A DNA stretch of 52,974 bases, taken from NCBI GenBank assembly GCA_028284465.1, contig JANQRR010000041.1, positions 1 to 52,974 on the forward strand, written 5' to 3'. Numbering within the stretch: position 1 is the first letter of the stretch; each line of letters begins with the position of its first letter. This DNA comes from Gammaproteobacteria bacterium. GTDB lineage: Bacteria > Pseudomonadota > Gammaproteobacteria > JAJFKO01. Below the pieces are notes generated by a model. That model worked only from the letters and a program-made list of their open reading frames with translations, searched no databases and was not told where the DNA came from. Of this stretch, positions 37,043 to 45,238 are shown one piece after another. Both the position numbers and the translations under genes were made by a program.

Positions 37043-38080
37043 ATGACTGATCGGGAAAAAGCATTGAGTGCAGCACTATCCCAAATTGAACGCCAATTTG
37101 GTAAAGGTTCAGTAATGCGAATGGGGGATGCGAATGTCCCACGTGATGTAGAAGCTATTTCTACAGGTTCATTAGGATTAGATATTGCTTTAGGTATTGG
37201 TGGTTTGCCACGAGGTCGAATTGTTGAGATTTATGGTCCAGAATCATCCGGAAAAACAACGCTAACATTGCAAGTGATTGCGCAAGCGCAAAAAGTTGGC
37301 GGCACTGCCGCATTTGTTGATGCTGAGCATGCATTAGATCCGAGTTATGCCGAAAAATTAGGTGTTAACGTCGATGATTTATTAGTTTCACAACCAGATA
37401 CAGGTGAGCAAGCATTGGAAATTGCTGATATGTTAGTGCGTTCCGGAGCGGTCGACGTAGTGATTGTTGACTCTGTTGCCGCGTTAACACCAAAGGCTGA
37501 GATCGAAGGGGATATGGGTGATCATCATGTCGGCTTGCAAGCACGTTTAATGTCACAAGCGTTGCGTAAGTTGACGGCGAACATTAAACGTTCTAACACC
37601 TTAGTGATCTTCATCAACCAAATTCGCATGAAAATTGGAGTGATGTTTGGTAATCCTGAAACTACCACCGGTGGTAATGCCTTAAAATTCTATTCATCAG
37701 TGCGATTAGACATTCGTCGTATTGGTGCGTTAAAGAAAGGCGATGAAGTGATCGGCAGCGAAACGCGAGTTAAAGTCGTTAAGAATAAAGTCGCGCCACC
37801 ATTCAAGAAAGCTGAATTTGATATTTTGTATGGTGAAGGGATTTCACGCTTAGGTGAAATTATTGAATTAGGCGTGCAGCAAGGTTTAGTGAATAAAGCG
37901 GGTGCATGGTATAGCTATAATAGCGATCGGATTGGGCAGGGTCGTGAGAATGCGCGTGAATTTTTACGCCAACATCCAGACATTGCCAGTGACATTGAAA
38001 CTAAAATTCGTGAACAATTGTTAGCGACGTCTGCAACCAAAGCGCCAGAAACTGAAGATGCGGCGGCAGAAACTGAATAG
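37043..38080 (+). CDS. recA: Recombinase RecA
   Basis: The strand-exchange ATPase of homologous recombination. Motifs: [10 protein letters not shown] near the N-terminus, Walker [33 protein letters not shown], the L2-loop region [20 protein letters not shown] and the C-terminal domain ending in an acidic Glu/Ala tail. The 345 residues are normal. GGGGAG precedes the ATG. In the 176 bases upstream I find no CTGT-N8-ACAG LexA box, so classical SOS induction is not supported by sequence. Confidence 0.98.
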   Translation: MTDREKALSAALSQIERQFGKGSVMRMGDANVPRDVEAISTGSLGLDIALGIGGLPRGRIVEIYGPESSGKTTLTLQVIAQAQKVGGTAAFVDAEHALDPSYAEKLGVNVDDLLVSQPDTGEQALEIADMLVRSGAVDVVIVDSVAALTPKAEIEGDMGDHHVGLQARLMSQALRKLTANIKRSNTLVIFINQIRMKIGVMFGNPETTTGGNALKFYSSVRLDIRRIGALKKGDEVIGSETRVKVVKNKVAPPFKKAEFDILYGEGISRLGEIIELGVQQGLVNKAGAWYSYNSDRIGQGRENAREFLRQHPDIASDIETKIREQLLATSATKAPETEDAAAETE

Positions 38081-38110
38081 AGAAGTGCAGTAACAATGTG
38101 ATTTCATCTC

Positions 38111-38166
38111 GTCATTGCGACTGCGAGCGTAGCGTGGCAGGAAGCAATCCAGTTCTGGATTGCTTC
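38111..38166. repeat. REP-like repeat with strong hairpin between recA and recX
   Basis: GTCATTGCGACTGCGAGCGT is followed by the 12-bp perfect inverted repeat GAAGCAATCCAG-TT-CTGGATTGCTTC (38141-38166). In E. coli a hairpin between recA and recX limits read-through. Here a repeat-derived hairpin occupies the same place. Confidence 0.75.
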
Positions 38167-38194
38167 AGAATGGAGGTAGGAGATAAGCATAACA

Positions 38195-38650
38195 TTGCAA
38201 GCTACTGATAAAGACACTTACCAAGCTGCCTTACGTTTACTAACACGGCGTGAACATTCGCAAGCAGAATTAATAACAAAACTAATGCAGCGAGGGCATG
38301 AACATACAGATATTGAAAACGTGTTAACAAGGTTGCAAACTGAAGGTTTGCAAAGTGATGAGCGTTTTGTGCAAGCGTATGTACGTTCACGTAGTGAGCG
38401 CGGCATGGGGCCAACTCGGATCAGGCAAGAATTGCAACAACGTGGCATTAATGAAGAATTGTTAGCAGCGGTCGATATCAATGCGCAAGACACTTGGGAA
38501 GAACAAATTGCAGCAGTATATCGTAAAAAATTTAAGGATTGGGTACCGATAACATTTGCCGAACGTGCTAAATGCATGCGGTTTTTACAATATCGAGGTT
38601 TTACAACTGAGCAAATTAATAAATTTTTGATATATATGTCGTCATCGTGA
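38195..38650 (+). CDS. recX: Regulatory protein RecX
   Basis: A small helical-repeat protein that binds and limits RecA filaments. Three RecX repeats are visible (ALRLLTRREHSQAELITKLM, VLTRLQTEGLQSDERFVQAY, GPTRIRQELQQRGINEELL). The 151 residues are normal. The start appears to be TTG at 38195 with AGGAG 12 bases upstream; no ATG is well placed. The last codons (TCG TCA TCG TGA) run into a REP-like repeat. It follows recA directly, the usual order. Confidence 0.9.
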   Translation: MQATDKDTYQAALRLLTRREHSQAELITKLMQRGHEHTDIENVLTRLQTEGLQSDERFVQAYVRSRSERGMGPTRIRQELQQRGINEELLAAVDINAQDTWEEQIAAVYRKKFKDWVPITFAERAKCMRFLQYRGFTTEQINKFLIYMSSS

Positions 38651-38669
38651 CCGCGAGTGGAACAATGAC
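38641..38669. repeat. REP-like repeat, degenerate copy 7
   Basis: GTCATCGTGACCGCGAGTGG with a terminal AACAATGAC is a diverged family member. Its first ten bases contain the recX stop codon, and it fills much of the gap before alaS. Confidence 0.5.
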
Positions 38670-38711
38670 GAATTTTCGACAACAAAGATATGACAAATAT
38701 ATGATAAAGAT

Positions 38712-41315
38712 ATGATGAAAAGTGCAGAGATCCGTCGTTTATTTATAGATTTTTTCCGTGCCAAAGGTCATGAAGTTGTGCCATCAAGTCCACTTATTCC
38801 GGCAAATGATGCAACGTTACTATTTACCAATGCAGGTATGGTGCAATTTAAAGATGTGTTTTTAGGACGTGAGCAGCGTAGTTATACGCGAGCTGTGTCT
38901 GCGCAACGTTGTGTGCGTGCTGGTGGTAAACATAATGATTTAGAAAATGTTGGTTATACCGCACGTCACCATACCTTTTTCGAAATGTTAGGCAATTTTA
39001 GTTTCGGCGATTATTTTAAGCGCGAAGCGATTCAATATTCGTGGGAATTTTTAACGGAAGTGTTACAAATTCCAGCTGAAAAACTTTGGATCTCAATTTA
39101 TCAAGATGATGATGAAGCCGCTGATATTTGGTTAAAGGATATTAAGGTTGATCCACAGCGTTTTAGCCGTTGTGGTGACAAAGATAATTTTTGGGCGATG
39201 GGTGATACTGGCCCTTGTGGACCGTGCAGTGAAATTTTTTATGATCATGGGGCTGATATTGCAGGCGGCCCACCTGGCTCAGCAGAACAAGAAGGCGATC
39301 GCTATATTGAAATTTGGAATTTAGTGTTTACTCAATATAATCGCAGTGCTGATGGTAAATTAAATCCTATTCCCAAACCCTCTGTTGATACAGGTATGGG
39401 GTTGGAACGATTGGCTGCAGTTATGCAAGGTGTGCATAACAATTACGATACCGATTTATTTCAACCATTGATTGCTAAAGTTGCTGAGATCGCTGGCGTG
39501 CAAGATCAACAAGATCGATCATTACGCGTTATTGCTGATCATATTCGGTCATGTGCATTTTTAATTGTTGATGGTATCGTGCCATCGAATGAAGGTCGAG
39601 GTTATGTGTTGCGCCGGATTATTCGTCGCGCTATTCGTCATGGCCATAAACTTGGTTTACATGATCCATTTTTTCATCGACTAGTTGCGCCATTGATAAC
39701 AATAATGAGTGATGCTTATCCGGAATTGCCCGCAGCACAACAACGCGTTGAAAAAATCTTATTGCAAGAAGAACAACAATTTGATCGGACGCTAGATCAA
39801 GGATTAAAAATTTTCGCACAAGAAGTTGCACAATTAAAACAAACGATTATTCCTGGTGAGGTTATTTTTCGGTTGTATGATACTTATGGTTTTCCAGTAG
39901 ACTTAACCGCAGACATGGCGCGCGAGCGTGACTTAACATTAGATATTGCTGGCTTTGAACAAGCGATGGCAAAACAACGCCAGTTATCACAACAAGCGAG
40001 TCAATTTGAACGTGATTATCATGCCACATTAACCTTAGCAGAAGAAACTATTTTTAGCGGCTATGAAAAATTGCATGATAGTGGCAAAGTGATTGCGTTA
40101 CTCAAAGACAATACTAAAGTAAACGTTTTAAAAGCGGGTGATCAGGGCGGCGTGATCCTCGACACAACACCATTTTATGCGCAAGGTGGTGGTCAAGTCG
40201 GTGATCAAGGCGTATTAACATTTGCTGATGGCGTGTTCGAGGTTGTTGATACTCAACAACACGGTAATGCTTGCGTGCATTATGGAACATTACAAGCGGG
40301 TACTTTAAACCTTGGTAGCGAAGTTACTGCAGAAGTAGATAGCGATCGGCGTCAAGCCATTGTATTGAATCATTCAGCCACACATTTATTGCATGCGGCC
40401 TTGCGTCACGTGTTAGGTGATCATGTGATCCAAAAAGGATCTTTAGTCGCTGCTGATCGTTTGCGATTTGATTTTTCACATTTCGAACCGGTTAAGCCAG
40501 AGCAGCTAGCTCAAATTGAAACGTTAGTGAATCAACAAATTCGTGCAAATGTGCCAAGCGATACGGCTACCATGAGTTTAGATGAAGCTAAAGCAAGTGG
40601 TGCATTGGCATTGTTTGGTGAGAAATATGCAGAGCGCGTGCGCGTATTACGCATGGGTGAGTTTTCTACCGAAGTATGTGGGGGCACGCATGTGCAACGC
40701 ACGGGTGACATTGGCGTATTTAAAATTATTGCTGAAACTGGGATCGCTGCTGGTATTCGTCGCATAGAAGCGGTTACCGGTAGTGGAGCATTAGCGTGGT
40801 TTAATGCCGGCGAAAAACAATTAACGACATTAATGCAATTGTTACATGCTGATCGCGAAACTATTGCAGATAAAACCCAACAGATCCTTGCTAAACAACG
40901 CACATTAGAAAAAACCTTACATCAATTAAAAACCAAATTAGCAGCCCAAGCCGGTGATGAATTAACAAATGCGGTACGTGACATAAATGGCATAAAAGTT
41001 TTAGCGGCGCATTTAGTTGGTGCTGATCAACAAGCATTGCGCAGCACATTAGATCGCCTCAAACAAAAATTTACTACAGCAGCAATAGTGTTAGCTGCAG
41101 TCGATGATGGCAAAGTGCGATTAGTGGCAGGTGTTAGCAAAGATACTACGGCGAAGATCAAAGCGGGAGAGTTAGTGAATTTTGTTGCCGAGCAAGTGGG
41201 AGGCAAAGGTGGAGGGCGTCCAGATATGGCCCAAGCAGGTGGCAACAAGCCTGAAGCGCTCGATGCCGCGTTGCAATCCGTGTATGCTTGGGTAGAAGGC
41301 AAGCTGACGGAGTAA
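38712..41315 (+). CDS. alaS: Alanine--tRNA ligase
   Basis: A class II aminoacyl-tRNA synthetase that charges tRNA-Ala and edits mischarged Ser and Gly. The N-terminal [20 protein letters not shown] and [20 protein letters not shown] are diagnostic. The class II motifs follow, then the editing domain with [11 protein letters not shown] (zinc ligands HxxxH) and CGGTH, and a C-terminal C-Ala domain ending [12 protein letters not shown]. The 867 residues match. Two adjacent ATG codons (38712 and 38715) are possible starts. lysC starts nine bases after its stop. Confidence 0.98.
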   Translation: MMKSAEIRRLFIDFFRAKGHEVVPSSPLIPANDATLLFTNAGMVQFKDVFLGREQRSYTRAVSAQRCVRAGGKHNDLENVGYTARHHTFFEMLGNFSFGDYFKREAIQYSWEFLTEVLQIPAEKLWISIYQDDDEAADIWLKDIKVDPQRFSRCGDKDNFWAMGDTGPCGPCSEIFYDHGADIAGGPPGSAEQEGDRYIEIWNLVFTQYNRSADGKLNPIPKPSVDTGMGLERLAAVMQGVHNNYDTDLFQPLIAKVAEIAGVQDQQDRSLRVIADHIRSCAFLIVDGIVPSNEGRGYVLRRIIRRAIRHGHKLGLHDPFFHRLVAPLITIMSDAYPELPAAQQRVEKILLQEEQQFDRTLDQGLKIFAQEVAQLKQTIIPGEVIFRLYDTYGFPVDLTADMARERDLTLDIAGFEQAMAKQRQLSQQASQFERDYHATLTLAEETIFSGYEKLHDSGKVIALLKDNTKVNVLKAGDQGGVILDTTPFYAQGGGQVGDQGVLTFADGVFEVVDTQQHGNACVHYGTLQAGTLNLGSEVTAEVDSDRRQAIVLNHSATHLLHAALRHVLGDHVIQKGSLVAADRLRFDFSHFEPVKPEQLAQIETLVNQQIRANVPSDTATMSLDEAKASGALALFGEKYAERVRVLRMGEFSTEVCGGTHVQRTGDIGVFKIIAETGIAAGIRRIEAVTGSGALAWFNAGEKQLTTLMQLLHADRETIADKTQQILAKQRTLEKTLHQLKTKLAAQAGDELTNAVRDINGIKVLAAHLVGADQQALRSTLDRLKQKFTTAAIVLAAVDDGKVRLVAGVSKDTTAKIKAGELVNFVAEQVGGKGGGRPDMAQAGGNKPEALDAALQSVYAWVEGKLTE

Positions 41316-41323
41316 TATCAATC

Positions 41324-42571
41324 ATGGCATTAATCGTGCAAAAATATGGTGGCAGTTCGGTTGCGGATCTTGAGCACATCGGGCATGTAGCCGATCTTAT
41401 TATCAAATCACGCCAGCGAGGAGATCAAGTTGTTGTTGTCGTGTCTGCCATGTTTGGTGAAACCGATCGGTTGACAAAATTAGCAAAACATTTTAATCCC
41501 GAGCCTGATCCGCGCGAAGCAGCCGTACTTGTATCCACAGGAGAACAAGTGTCGATGGCTTTGTTAGCGATGGCATTAATGGCCAGGGGACAGCCAGCAT
41601 GCTCATATTCTGGCGCTCAAATTGGTTTACGCACCAATGATTGTTATCACCGAGCACGCATTCTCGATATTGACACCAGCCGGATCACTGCAGATTTAGA
41701 CGCAAATAAAGTTGTCGTGGTTGCTGGTTTTCAAGGCATTAATGAGCATGGTGACATTACAACTTTGGGTCGAGGGGGTTCTGATATTACTGCCGTGGCA
41801 TTAGCAGCAGCATTGCAGGCTAAGGAATGTCAAATATTTAAAGATGTTGACGGCGTCTATACAGCTGATCCACGGATTGTGCCGCAGGCGCGACTATTAG
41901 AACACATCACGTACGATGAAATGGTTGAATTGACAAGTTTAGGTGCTAAAGTTATTCAAAATCGTGCAGCGGAATTTGCGGGACAGTACCAAGTGCCACT
42001 GCGAGTGTTATCGAGTTTACATGAAGGTCCAGGAACTTTAATTGAATTTACCCAACGTTCGTTAGAAAAACCAATTGTTTCTGGGATCACCTACAACCGT
42101 AATGAAGCAAAACTCACCATCCTTGGTGTACCGGATCATCCAGGAATTGCTTCTAGCATCATAAAACCGATCAGTGCTGCTGATATCGCCATTGATATGA
42201 TTATTCAAAATGCAGCAAGTGATGGCACAACGGACTTCACATTTACCGTGCATCGTGATGAATATAACCTCACGTTAGATTTATTACATAGTATTGCCAA
42301 TGATCTACAGGCAAAAATTGTCACTGGTGACGATAAAATAGCTAAATTATCCATTGTTGGTGGCGGCATGCATTCCCATTCAGGGGTTGCTAACACCATG
42401 TTCCATACCCTTGGTCAAGCAGGGATCAATATCCAAATGATCTCAACATCTGAGATTAAAGTCTCCGTGGTTGTTGCTGAGCAAGTTCTCGAAAAGGGCG
42501 TAAGATTGCTTCATAGTGCATTTGGACTTGATCATTGCGCAAACAACAGGCATGATCCTGATCTGAGCTAA
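41324..42571 (+). CDS. lysC: Aspartate kinase
   Basis: Phosphorylates aspartate, the first step towards lysine, threonine, methionine and diaminopimelate. The N-terminal IVQKYGGSSVADLEHIG, TLGRGGSDITAVALA and KDVDGVYTADPR are the kinase motifs. Two C-terminal ACT domains (from about residue 265) provide feedback control by lysine and/or threonine. The true start is the ATG at 41324 (MALIVQKYGG) with CGGAG upstream; a longer frame from 41288 overlaps alaS. The order alaS-lysC-csrA is the same as in Pseudomonas and Legionella types. Confidence 0.96.
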   Translation: MALIVQKYGGSSVADLEHIGHVADLIIKSRQRGDQVVVVVSAMFGETDRLTKLAKHFNPEPDPREAAVLVSTGEQVSMALLAMALMARGQPACSYSGAQIGLRTNDCYHRARILDIDTSRITADLDANKVVVVAGFQGINEHGDITTLGRGGSDITAVALAAALQAKECQIFKDVDGVYTADPRIVPQARLLEHITYDEMVELTSLGAKVIQNRAAEFAGQYQVPLRVLSSLHEGPGTLIEFTQRSLEKPIVSGITYNRNEAKLTILGVPDHPGIASSIIKPISAADIAIDMIIQNAASDGTTDFTFTVHRDEYNLTLDLLHSIANDLQAKIVTGDDKIAKLSIVGGGMHSHSGVANTMFHTLGQAGINIQMISTSEIKVSVVVAEQVLEKGVRLLHSAFGLDHCANNRHDPDLS

Positions 42572-42742
42572 TGAATTATTTACAAGCAATTTTTTTGCTT
42601 TCTTAATGTTTTCTTAAGGTTTAACTGCTAAACTTTTAACACTAGGTATGAATTTTTTACATGAAGCCCTGAGAATTGCTAGGAAAATCTATACATTTCA
42701 ATGGGTTATTTGATTAAAGTTAAAGCTATCATTGATTTTGAT

Positions 42743-42763
42743 GGAAATGGAACATTAGAAGGA
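42743..42763 (+). promoter_or_regulatory. Cluster of GGA motifs over the csrA ribosome binding site
   Basis: ATGGA at 42742, ATGGA at 42748 and AAGGAG at 42759 lie within 25 bases just before the csrA ATG. CsrA binds GGA-containing sites and represses its own mRNA in E. coli, so this leader has the features needed for autoregulation. Binding itself is an inference. Confidence 0.5.
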
Positions 42764-42770
42764 GAATCAC

Positions 42771-43001
42771 ATGCTTATTCTAACCCGCCGTGTAGGTGAG
42801 TCGCTAGTAATAGGAGATGAGGTCACAGTTACGGTTTTAGGAGTAAAAGGTAATCAAGTACGTATTGGTATTAATGCTCCGAAAGAAGTATCAGTTCATC
42901 GCGAAGAAATTTATCAGCGGATCCAAAAAGAGAAAAGCCAAGAAAAAGAAACGACTGAGACTAAGTCACAACCAGCTACCGAAGACAAGTCTGCCGCGTA
43001 A
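42771..43001 (+). CDS. csrA: Carbon storage regulator CsrA
   Basis: A small dimeric RNA-binding protein that controls translation of many mRNAs. In Legionellales it governs the switch between replicative and transmissive phases. The core [18 protein letters not shown] and [20 protein letters not shown] contain the RNA-binding Arg of strand 1 and the VHREE of strand 5. The 76-residue length includes a Lys/Glu/Thr-rich tail slightly longer than that of E. coli CsrA. GAAGGAG is close to ideal. It is followed by a terminator and then tRNA-Ser, as in E. coli. Confidence 0.97.
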   Translation: MLILTRRVGESLVIGDEVTVTVLGVKGNQVRIGINAPKEVSVHREEIYQRIQKEKSQEKETTETKSQPATEDKSAA

Positions 43002-43028
43002 CGATCTAATTTTAACGAATTCTATATC

Positions 43029-43059
43029 ATGGTGTGAAGCTTGCTATCACACCATTTTT
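43029..43059 (+). terminator. Intrinsic terminator of csrA
   Basis: ATGGTGTGA (43029-43037) and TCACACCAT (43047-43055) form a perfect 9-bp stem followed by TTTTT. It closes the csrA transcript before the tRNA-Ser promoter. Confidence 0.85.
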
Positions 43060-43061
43060 CA

Positions 43062-43090
43062 TTTAAATCCTTATTCTATGGTGTTATACT
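43062..43090 (+). promoter_or_regulatory. Promoter of tRNA-Ser(GCT)
   Basis: TTTAAA (43062-43067), a 17-base spacer, and TATACT (43085-43090) with an upstream TG. The expected start is about 43097, six bases before the tRNA. Confidence 0.65.
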
Positions 43091-43102
43091 CTGCATCCTT
43101 TT

Positions 43103-43193
43103 GGAGAGATGGCCGAGTGGCTGAAGGCGCTCCCCTGCTAAGGGAGTATGGGGGTTAACTCCATCGAGGGTTCGAATCCCTCTCTCTCCGCCA
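43103..43193 (+). tRNA. tRNA-Ser (anticodon GCT)
   Basis: The acceptor stem GGAGAGA (43103-43109) pairs with TCTCTCC (43183-43189), followed by G and an encoded CCA. The anticodon arm CTCCC-CTGCTAA-GGGAG gives anticodon GCT at 43137-43139, reading AGC/AGU. A long variable arm (TATGGGGGTTAACTCCATC) marks a class II tRNA, and the T arm is GAGGG-TTCGAAT-CCCTC. Its 3' half is also the left arm of a large palindrome with the terminator at its centre. Confidence 0.97.
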
Positions 43194-43254
43194 CCCAAAA
43201 AAACCACCATAAGGTGGTTTTTTTTTGGGTGGCGGAGAGAGAGGGTGAGAACCC
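43168..43254. repeat. Large palindrome spanning the tRNA-Ser 3' half and its terminator
   Basis: The left arm runs from the T-arm GGGTTCGAATCCC through the acceptor strand and CCACCC. The right arm is GGGTGGCGGAGAGAGAGGGT-GAGAACCC (43227-43254). Each arm is about 40 bases with only a few mismatches. The centre is the terminator hairpin AACCACC-ATAA-GGTGGTT followed by a T run (43202-43226). The right arm thus contains an inverted copy of the tRNA 3' end. Confidence 0.85.
43202..43226 (+). terminator. Intrinsic terminator of tRNA-Ser
   Basis: AACCACC (43202-43208), loop ATAA, GGTGGTT (43213-43219) and then a run of T to 43226. The same stem with loop CTTA occurs in both direct repeats at the left edge of the window. 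Confidence 0.9.
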
Positions 43255-43311
43255 AAATAATCGCGCAGCGATTATTTGTAGAGGGTTCGACAAAATTGCA
43301 GGACAGCAATT
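43254..43311. repeat. Paired hairpins after tRNA-Ser, shared with the left window edge
   Basis: CAAATAATCGC-GCA-GCGATTATTTG (43254-43278) is a perfect 11-bp stem. It is followed by GAGGGTTCGA (43281-43290), a direct copy of the tRNA T-arm bases at 43166-43175, and then AATTGC-AGGACA-GCAATT (43294-43311). The same order with changed but still paired bases occurs at 69-120. The rest of the gap to 43623 holds no gene. Confidence 0.75.
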
Positions 43312-43467
43312 GCCTAATTGGTAAAGCTTAATCAACATTCAAGTTTCATTTAACAGTCAAAAATAATTCAATATGTTCAGATCCAAGAAAACTTAGGCTG
43401 ATATTTATAAAAAAATCAAATTGATCCGAAGATTAGCGATCTCTATATTAATACTGTATGAAAAAGA

Positions 43468-43495
43468 TGTACAAGCTCCACCTTTATGGTATAAT
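43468..43495 (+). promoter_or_regulatory. Candidate promoter of the accessory operon
   Basis: TATAAT (43490-43495) preceded by TGG as an extended -10, with TGTACA (43468-43473) 16 bases upstream as a weak -35. The expected start near 43502 gives an untranslated leader of about 120 bases before the adenylation-domain gene. No riboswitch fold is recognised in the leader. Confidence 0.55.
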
Positions 43496-43623
43496 ATTGT
43501 TCTAAAATACTAAATTTGCCAATGAACGTTCATAAATGAGTACATGAGATGTGCCGTCTGCTTGCTAGTGTATGGTTATAAAAATAATAAATAAGTACTA
43601 TAGGATTATCTGGTAATTGTTTT

Positions 43624-45210
43624 ATGAGTTATATTACAGATTATTTTAAATGTTGCGCCCTAAAACACCCTACTCGTATAGCGATTGTTTGCGAAAAAAA
43701 ACAAATCACTTATAAAGAGTTGGAACAGTTATCTGATCGCATTGCCAATTATATTAGAAAATTATTTCCTGTTCAATGCAGCCAACCTCGAGTTGGAATT
43801 TTTCTTGATCATTCCATTAATATGTATGCCGCGATACTAGGCTCGCTAAAAGCAGGCGCAGTATGTATTCCTCTTGATCTTGATTTACCAACCGAAAGGT
43901 TTAACGATATTGTCAATGATGCCAATGTTTCACTTATCGTTACTAATAGTATTTATCGAAATCAAATTACAAAATATGGTATACAGACAAACATAATGTT
44001 TTTATTAACTGAGCAATTTGAGCTGTTAGCGCATGAGCTATGCAGCGATGAAAAATATCAACGACATGGTGAAGACTTAGCTTATATTACATTTACATCT
44101 GGAACCACAGGAAAGCCAAAAGGAGTTATGGTCGAGCATCAAAACCTGATCAGCATTTGTAATGCTTGGAAAGGCGTTTATAACCTTAATGAACACCATG
44201 TTCACTTACAGATGGCGGGTTGTCAGCTTGATGTATTCTTCGGCAATATTGTTCGTTCGCTATGTTTCGGTGGCCAATTAGTAATTTGCGCTGAAAAAAA
44301 CTTACCGCCTGCAGATAAAATTTATAAACTGCTGCAAGATGAAGCCATTAATTTTGCTGAATTTGTGCCAACTGTCATGAGAAAATTAATCGGCTATTTA
44401 GAAGAAAATAATAAACGTTTAGATTTCATGGATACTATTATTTGTGGTTCTGATAGTTGGACGATTGGTGAATATAAAAGATTAAGAAAACTAACAGGCA
44501 GCAATGTTACTATTGTTAATTCATATGGTACGGCTGAGACTACGATTGATAGTACATATTTTATTGTGGATGATTCCATAAAAGGTTACGAACTCACTAA
44601 TGATTCATTAGTACCAGTAGGAAAACCATTTTCTAACACAGAAATATATCTTCTTGATGATGAGGCTCAACCAGTATCCGTGGGTGAAATTGGTGAAATA
44701 TATATTGGGGGCGCTGGCGTTACCAGAGGTTATTTAAATTTGCCGCAAGCAAATTCAAGTAAATTTATTACTATAAAACTCGATGGTTTTGATGAGGCGA
44801 AACGTCTCTATAAAACTGGAGATAAAGCGAAGTTCATTGGCAATGACATGCTACAATTTTTAGGCCGAGATGATCAATTAATTAAAATTAATGATCAAAA
44901 AGTAAAATTAGATGGTAGCACATTAATGCAAAATCTCGCTTTTGCTCCATTAAGATCGAACACTGAAAAAGTATTAGAATTAATGTTGAAAAAAACATTA
45001 AAAGTAGGAAGAATCAAGAGGTTTGATAATATTTTGGATGTGTGTAACGATGTATCAAAAATGTCACGTTTTCTCGATGTGGTGAATACTACATTAAACA
45101 AGGATGTTTCGTTTGAGGATATTAAGCAATATCCAACTATCCCTTATCTAGCTAAATTGTTAGATGAACCACTCTCTAACTCTAAAACTGAAAGAGAGAT
45201 TGTAGGGTAA
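43624..45210 (+). CDS. NRPS-like amino acid adenylation protein, internally shortened
   Basis: An AMP-binding adenylation domain related to nonribosomal peptide synthetases, which activates an amino or other carboxylic acid as the adenylate. A3 is TFTSGTTGKPKG (156-167), A5 NSYGTAETTID (299-309), A7 YKTGDKAKF (396-404) and A8 FLGRDDQLIKI (412-422). Odd: the C-terminal adenylation subdomain with the A10 lysine is missing. Only about 18 residues separate A8 from a carrier-protein-like segment (APLRSNTEKVLEL, then FDNILDVCNDVSKM, then PTIPYLAKLLD). In that segment the usual GGxS phosphopantetheine site is not intact; a Ser lies one position off. There is no condensation or thioesterase domain and no clear ribosome binding site. 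It may be decayed or specialised. Confidence 0.85.
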   Translation: MSYITDYFKCCALKHPTRIAIVCEKKQITYKELEQLSDRIANYIRKLFPVQCSQPRVGIFLDHSINMYAAILGSLKAGAVCIPLDLDLPTERFNDIVNDANVSLIVTNSIYRNQITKYGIQTNIMFLLTEQFELLAHELCSDEKYQRHGEDLAYITFTSGTTGKPKGVMVEHQNLISICNAWKGVYNLNEHHVHLQMAGCQLDVFFGNIVRSLCFGGQLVICAEKNLPPADKIYKLLQDEAINFAEFVPTVMRKLIGYLEENNKRLDFMDTIICGSDSWTIGEYKRLRKLTGSNVTIVNSYGTAETTIDSTYFIVDDSIKGYELTNDSLVPVGKPFSNTEIYLLDDEAQPVSVGEIGEIYIGGAGVTRGYLNLPQANSSKFITIKLDGFDEAKRLYKTGDKAKFIGNDMLQFLGRDDQLIKINDQKVKLDGSTLMQNLAFAPLRSNTEKVLELMLKKTLKVGRIKRFDNILDVCNDVSKMSRFLDVVNTTLNKDVSFEDIKQYPTIPYLAKLLDEPLSNSKTEREIVG

Positions 45211-45238
45211 TTTTTAATTTATCCTTAAGGATACGATC

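Noticed and set aside
41316..41323. Lysine riboswitch before lysC
   Set aside because: lysC starts nine bases after alaS ends, leaving no leader that could hold a riboswitch; feedback is more likely through the ACT domains.
43076..43338. Minus-strand reading frames opposite tRNA-Ser with GERGIRTLD-like and AEREGFEPS-like peptides
   Set aside because: These are well-known spurious translations of the antisense of tRNA-Ser genes and carry no evidence of being genes.
43320..43623. A small gene or riboswitch in the leader of the adenylation gene
   Set aside because: No frame with a start and ribosome binding site and no recognisable conserved fold was seen; only a candidate promoter is supported.
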